DNA of 64,000 nucleotides, taken from positions 90,904,140 through 90,968,139 of the forward strand of contig OY978526.1 of assembly GCA_963854835.1 (NCBI GenBank), in the 5' to 3' direction. This DNA comes from Megamerina dolium. Its lineage: Eukaryota > Arthropoda > Insecta > Diptera > Megamerinidae. Positions 63,489 through 64,000 of this stretch are shown piece by piece. The notes beneath the pieces were generated by a model that was given only the letters and a program-made list of their open reading frames with translations, did not search any database and was not told where the DNA came from. Both the position numbers and the translations under genes were made by a program. Positions within the stretch are counted from its first letter, which is position 1; every line of letters begins with the position of its first letter.

Positions 63489-64000
63489 TGTGTGTGTGTG
63501 TAATGTACAAAACAAAAACTTTTTTTTTCTATATGCCATTTGAAATTTCTGAAAATTTTCACTGTTGGCTTTTATTTGAATTATTTAAATTGAAATTGTA
63601 ACATATAAAATTCCAAAAAAAAAGTATTTGCATTGTTGAAATGGTTGATATTTTTAATTTGTTTTAATTTTATTCCATATTTTATGTACATCTCACAAAT
63701 ACAAACACATGTGTATACAAATATTATTTAGGTTAAATTAAATACAATACATTAAACTGCTTTACCATGGAAAGTTGCTGTTTTTATCAGTGTAACATAA
63801 TAAAGTTTGGTTTCCTATGAGACGTCCACCAATATAATTCAGCTAATTTTAAAACCATTCGAGATTCATTTTATTTATTATTCTTGGACGTCATAAACCT
63901 TTTACAGTGAATGAGCATTATAATCGATACAAGTCAGCTGCTACGATTTGAAAGGAGCATCATGCGAAAAATTTATGCTTCTGTTAAAATAATAGATGGC
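62498..64000. other. Gene-free stretch to window end
   Basis: AT-rich with GTT triplets near 63032-63050 and the TG run below. No exon found. Confidence 0.4.
63455..63500. repeat. (TG)n microsatellite
   Basis: About 22 TG dinucleotides with one A substitution. Confidence 0.95.

Overview
This is AT-rich eukaryotic DNA, almost certainly from a higher fly (Schizophora; a tephritid fruit fly is my best guess). It has long introns, consensus GT/AG splice sites, dense mariner elements, non-LTR retrotransposon fragments, a tRNA-derived SINE family and many microsatellites. I see no bacterial or viral genes, no CRISPR array and no rRNA or intact tRNA gene.

One host gene is recognisable, on the minus strand. 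Three exons (28075-27625, 25427-25312, 6862-6625) join in frame across phases 1 and 0. Together they encode the first 268 residues of a multi-pass membrane protein that I identify from memory as a homologue of Drosophila tincar. Exon 1 carries the start codon, Ser/Gln/His-rich low-complexity sequence and the first membrane segment; exons 2 and 3 each add one membrane segment. The remaining exons should lie left of position 1. Intron 1 is about 2.2 kb, intron 2 about 18.4 kb, and intron 3 runs off the window.

Nearly everything else is transposon debris. Mariner family A (irritans/Himar-like) has seven copies, mariner family B has five, and there are single copies of two more mariners (C and D). 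All are inactivated, by frameshifts, stops, lost catalytic Asp residues or internal deletions. Non-LTR fragments comprise two I-like 3' ends with (TAA)n tails, one with a (CCTAA)n tail, and three RTE-like 3' ends. There are also SINE copies, three MITE-like elements, and a 1.6-kb element at 13443-15044 built of about 150-bp repeats, each carrying a GGGCGTGG box.

Several insertions are nested and their order can be read from target-site duplications: an RTE fragment inside a SINE (1236-2208), a SINE inside an I-like LINE (41306-42176), and an I-like LINE inside mariner D (51586-52629). The observations most worth following are a SINE body joined to two different 3' tails, one of them shared with a LINE fragment in this window; a 280-bp near-perfect hairpin at 60008-60287; and the GGGCGTGG-box element. 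The window right of 28.1 kb holds no coding exon I can defend; it may contain the 5' UTR exons and promoter of the tincar-like gene.
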